Shown here piece after piece: positions 6,945-9,629 of a DNA stretch of 9,629 bases; the first letter of the stretch is position 1; each line of letters starts with the position of its first letter. The notes under the pieces are model-generated. The model saw nothing but the letters and a program-made list of their open reading frames with translations, was not told the DNA's origin and made no database searches. Source of the stretch: Candidatus Omnitrophota bacterium (GTDB taxonomy: Bacteria; Omnitrophota; Gorgyraeia; Zapsychrales; Fredricksoniimonadaceae); assembly GCA_017987425.1 (NCBI GenBank), contig JAGNTT010000065.1:1-9629 (forward strand), written 5' to 3'. Position numbers and translations under genes: made by a program.

Positions 6945-8204
6945 ATGCATGATTTTCATTTTAAGAAAGGTGAGCTGCACTGCGAAGACGTAAAAGTCAG
7001 TTCGATTGCAGAATCTGTCGGCACGCCGTGCTACATCTACAGCTACAAAACGCTCGTCGATCATTTCAATAAAATCAAAGCCGCATTCGCGCCCGTTAGT
7101 CCGGTCATCTGTTATGCCATGAAGGCTAATGACAGCCTGTCCGTCATCAAAGCGCTCGTGGACCAGGGGGCGGGGCTTGATATCGTTTCTTTGGGCGAGC
7201 TTAAGAAAGCCCGCATGGTCAAAGTCGATCCTCAGAAAATCGTCTTTGCTTCCGTCGGCAAAACTAAGGAAGAAATCGTAGAGGCGATCAACGACCGCAT
7301 TTTGTTTTTCAACGTTGAATCCCTGCCCGAACTTGAGCGCATCAATGAGATTGCAAAATCCATGGGCAAAGTGGCGAGCGCCGCGATCCGCATCAATCCG
7401 GATGTGCAGGCCCCGACCCATGATTTTATTACGACTGGGACATTAAAGAAGAAGTTCGGCATCGACCTTAAAACAACGCGTCATATTTTTAAATCCCGCA
7501 AGAAATATGCGAACGTGAACATCAACGGCGTGCACATTCATATCGGTTCGCAGATCACTTCCGGCAAACCGTTTGTGGGTGCCATCAAGAAAACGATCGA
7601 GTTCATCAATGAATTGAAGGCCGAAGGCATCTACATCGAATATCTTGATATTGGCGGCGGTTTAGGTATTATCTATAAAGATGAAAAGCCCCAAACAGCC
7701 CAGCAGTACGCCGATCTGGTCCTGCCCATCCTTAAAGGAACAGGCCTTAAGATTATTATGGAGCCCGGCCGTTTCATTGTCGGCAATGCCGGTATATTCG
7801 TGACCAAGGCGTTGTATCTTAAAGACAACGGTTTTAAGAAGTTTTTGGTGGTGGACGGCGGTATGAATGATCTCATCCGTCCGTCATTGTATGATGCGTA
7901 TCATGAGATCGTGCCGGTAAAGACAACCAAGACCAAGAAAATCAAGGTGGACGTGGTCGGTCCCATTTGCGAAAGCGGGGATTTCTTTGCGCATGACCGT
8001 ATGATTGCAAGGATCAACGACGGAGATCTTCTGGCGGTCATGAGCGCCGGGGCCTACGGATATGTGATGGCCAGTAACTACAATGTCCGCGGCCGCGCGC
8101 CGGAAGTCATGGTTAAAGGCAACAAGTTTGAAGTCATTACTAAACGCGAAACGTTTGAAGATTTAGTCAGCGGAGAGAGGATCGCCGGTTTTTTGGCGAA
8201 ATAA
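6945..8204 (+). CDS. lysA: Diaminopimelate decarboxylase LysA
   Basis: LysA decarboxylates meso-diaminopimelate to lysine, the last step of the DAP route. The 419 residues show the fold-type III PLP enzyme. The barrel begins near residue 30 and carries CYAMKAN (56-62) with Schiff-base Lys60, FASVGKT (101-107), HIHIGSQ (197-203), the phosphate-binding GGGLG (237-241) and EPGR (273-276). The beta domain contributes CESGD (342-346) with active-site Cys342, supplied across the dimer, and AGAYGYVMASNYN (368-380) with Tyr371. The CESGD and HIGSQ pattern and the length favour diaminopimelate decarboxylase over ornithine or arginine decarboxylase. Its place between argH and dapF, 3 bases before dapF, ties the end of arginine synthesis to lysine synthesis in one transcript. 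Confidence 0.97.
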   Translation: MHDFHFKKGELHCEDVKVSSIAESVGTPCYIYSYKTLVDHFNKIKAAFAPVSPVICYAMKANDSLSVIKALVDQGAGLDIVSLGELKKARMVKVDPQKIVFASVGKTKEEIVEAINDRILFFNVESLPELERINEIAKSMGKVASAAIRINPDVQAPTHDFITTGTLKKKFGIDLKTTRHIFKSRKKYANVNINGVHIHIGSQITSGKPFVGAIKKTIEFINELKAEGIYIEYLDIGGGLGIIYKDEKPQTAQQYADLVLPILKGTGLKIIMEPGRFIVGNAGIFVTKALYLKDNGFKKFLVVDGGMNDLIRPSLYDAYHEIVPVKTTKTKKIKVDVVGPICESGDFFAHDRMIARINDGDLLAVMSAGAYGYVMASNYNVRGRAPEVMVKGNKFEVITKRETFEDLVSGERIAGFLAK

Positions 8205-8207
8205 GTT

Positions 8208-9035
8208 ATGAAAAAAATACCTTTTCTAAAAATGGCTGGAGCCGGTAACGATTTCTTGGTCATGGAACATAATCCCGGTTTGGATTATGTGGCCTTGGCG
8301 CCTAAAATGTGCGCCCGTCAAAACGGCGTGGGTGCGGATGGAATCTTGGTCCTTGATAAGTCCGCAAGCGCGGATTATAAAATGCGCATCATCAATGCCG
8401 ACGGTTCGGAAGCTGAAATGTGCGGCAACGGCGCGCGCTGCATGGCGGCGTATATCGTTTTAAAATCTATGCCGAAAAAGAAACTTTTCGGAATGGAAAC
8501 CCTAGCCGGAACAATTCTGGCTGAAGCCGAAGGTGAAAATGCCAAAGTCCGTTTAAGCGATCCCAAGGATTACCGTCCGGGAATTCCGCTCACCATTGCC
8601 GGCCAGAAATTGCAGGTCGATTATATTGATACGGGTGTTCCGCACGTCGTGCTTTTCGTTGAGAAATTGCGCGAGATTGACGTCAACAGTTTAGGATCGC
8701 TCATCCGCAATCACGGTCAGTTCAAGCCGCGGGGCACCAATGTGAATTTTGTTGAGATGGTCAGAGATGGCCACGTGGAAGTGCGCACTTTTGAACGCGG
8801 AGTCGAGGGCGAGACCCTTGCCTGCGGCACTGGTAGCGTCGCATCCGCCATCATTTCATTTCTTCATGCCAATCCAAAAGTCAAGGAACGCGTCGATGCG
8901 TCCATGAAAGTGTTAACGAAAAGCACGGAGCTTTTGGAAGTTTCTTTCGATCTTCTCGAGGGCAACAAGATCACCAACGTTTGGTTGAAAGGTTCGGCGC
9001 GGTTCATCGCTGCCGGCGAATATTATTTACAGTAA
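8208..9035 (+). CDS. dapF: Diaminopimelate epimerase DapF
   Basis: DapF interconverts LL- and meso-diaminopimelate without a cofactor, supplying both LysA and peptidoglycan synthesis. The 275 residues form the usual two pseudo-symmetric halves. In the first half, KMAGAGNDF (8-16) and NADGSEAEMCGNGARC (63-78) carry the catalytic Cys72. In the second, PRGTNVNF (174-181) and FERGVEGETLACGTGS (195-210) carry the second catalytic Cys206. Both acid-base cysteines are therefore present and the enzyme should be active. The start codon lies 3 bases after the lysA stop without a clear ribosome site, so coupled translation is likely. The need to epimerise LL-DAP excludes a pathway relying solely on meso-DAP dehydrogenase. 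Confidence 0.97.
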   Translation: MKKIPFLKMAGAGNDFLVMEHNPGLDYVALAPKMCARQNGVGADGILVLDKSASADYKMRIINADGSEAEMCGNGARCMAAYIVLKSMPKKKLFGMETLAGTILAEAEGENAKVRLSDPKDYRPGIPLTIAGQKLQVDYIDTGVPHVVLFVEKLREIDVNSLGSLIRNHGQFKPRGTNVNFVEMVRDGHVEVRTFERGVEGETLACGTGSVASAIISFLHANPKVKERVDASMKVLTKSTELLEVSFDLLEGNKITNVWLKGSARFIAAGEYYLQ

Positions 9036-9046
9036 CCTGCAATTGC

Positions 9047-9055
9047 AAGAGGGAG
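9047..9055 (+). promoter_or_regulatory. Ribosome binding site of dapA
   Basis: AAGAGGGAG ends 5 bases before ATG 9061 and supports that start. The 25-base dapF-dapA spacer otherwise contains only a small palindrome, TGCAATTGCA, at 9038-9047. Confidence 0.6.
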
Positions 9056-9060
9056 TGTCC

Positions 9061-9629
9061 ATGTTTAAGGGGTCCATTGTCGCGATCGTAACGCCGTTCA
9101 AAGGGGATGCGGTTGACGAAGCTAAATTGAAAGATTTGATCGAGTGGCAGATCAAGAACGGGATCCACGGGATTGTCCCTTGCGGAACCACCGGGGAATC
9201 CCCGACACTTTCTCAGGCAGAGCATGAGCAGGTGATTAAATTCACCGTCGATACGGTCGCCAAGCGCGTTCCTGTGATCGCGGGTACCGGTTCCAACTCC
9301 ACCGCCGAAGCTGTCCACATGACCAAACATGCGGCCAAGGTCGGCGCCGACGGCTGTCTGGTGGTCACGCCTTACTATAATAAGCCGACCAACCGCGGTC
9401 TGTATCTTCACTTCAAGGCCGTTGCCGACAGCGTAAAAATTCCCATCATTCTTTACAATATTGCCGGGCGTACGGGCAAGAATATTGAGCCTGAGCTGAT
9501 GGCCAAGCTTGCGCAGGACTGCAAGAACATCGTAGGGGTGAAAGAGGCTTCCGGTTCTTTGGAACAGATGCAGCGCATCCGTGAAGTCTGTCCGAAAGAT
9601 TTCGCTCTTTTGTCCGGCGATGACGCGCT
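9061..9629 (+). CDS. dapA: 4-Hydroxy-tetrahydrodipicolinate synthase DapA, 5' part
   Basis: DapA condenses pyruvate with aspartate semialdehyde, the first committed step of DAP and lysine synthesis. The gene runs off the window after 189 codons of about 290 and has no stop here. The translation begins MFKGSIVAIVTPF. It shows GTTGESPTL (42-50) with catalytic Thr44, VTPYYNKP (102-109) with the tyrosine pair at 105-106, LYNIAGRTG (131-139) with Tyr132 and the carboxylate-binding Arg137, and GVKEASG (159-165) with Lys161 as the pyruvate Schiff-base lysine. All catalytic residues up to the cut are present. YNIAGR replaces the more common YNVPGR, and the change spares the catalytic positions. Among related class-I aldolases, such as N-acetylneuraminate lyase, the context after dapF and the GTTGE motif favour DapA. 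Other DAP genes such as dapB probably follow outside the window. Confidence 0.96.
   Translation, partial: MFKGSIVAIVTPFKGDAVDEAKLKDLIEWQIKNGIHGIVPCGTTGESPTLSQAEHEQVIKFTVDTVAKRVPVIAGTGSNSTAEAVHMTKHAAKVGADGCLVVTPYYNKPTNRGLYLHFKAVADSVKIPIILYNIAGRTGKNIEPELMAKLAQDCKNIVGVKEASGSLEQMQRIREVCPKDFALLSGDDA

Noticed and set aside
6504..7421. Long minus-strand open frame of 305 codons across argH and lysA
   Set aside because: It is a shadow of two well-supported + strand genes, with no recognisable domain or promoter and a His/Arg/Asp-rich composition typical of antisense frames.
9038..9047. Ten-base palindrome TGCAATTGCA between dapF and dapA
   Set aside because: A single short palindrome with no second copy or nearby promoter is too weak to call an operator.

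Overview
The window is a dense, same-strand block of amino-acid biosynthesis genes. It reads argJ (3' part) - argB - argD - argF - small secreted hypothetical - argG - argH - lysA - dapF - dapA (5' part). All genes are on the + strand, and most spacers are 3 to 25 bp, which suggests one long transcription unit or two closely linked ones. I see no tRNA, rRNA, CRISPR array, transposase or convincing factor-independent terminator.

The organism is a bacterium of about 50% GC that makes both arginine and lysine. Arginine synthesis uses the acetyl-cycling route: ArgJ (ornithine acetyltransferase), an arginine-sensitive type of acetylglutamate kinase, acetylornithine aminotransferase, ornithine carbamoyltransferase, argininosuccinate synthase and argininosuccinate lyase. 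Lysine synthesis uses the diaminopimelate route: DapA, DapF and LysA. An arg cluster running into lysA-dapF-dapA fits an uncultured lineage such as Omnitrophota (former OP3) or a relative, but that placement is a weak inference from gene order and protein flavour, not a demonstrated assignment.

Region by region: 1-735 is the C-terminal part of ArgJ, including its self-cleavage site. 736-852 is a 117-bp spacer with nested AT-rich inverted repeats. 853-3881 holds argB, argD and argF with spacers of 5 and 9 bp. 3893-4258 is an AT-rich gene for a small, cysteine-rich, probably exported protein that interrupts the arg genes. 4280-5443 is argG. 5444-5556 is a 113-bp spacer with a strong nested palindrome built from GTGGTAAG-like units. 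5557-6930 is argH. 6945-9035 holds lysA and dapF, and 9061 to the end is the first part of dapA.

Most of the window is ordinary core metabolism. Two things stand out. The two long spacers share one architecture: short degenerate direct repeats with almost no C on the left, and their reverse complements with little G on the right. They use different unit sequences. The other is the foreign-looking secreted-protein gene between argF and argG. I found no convincing new multi-gene system.
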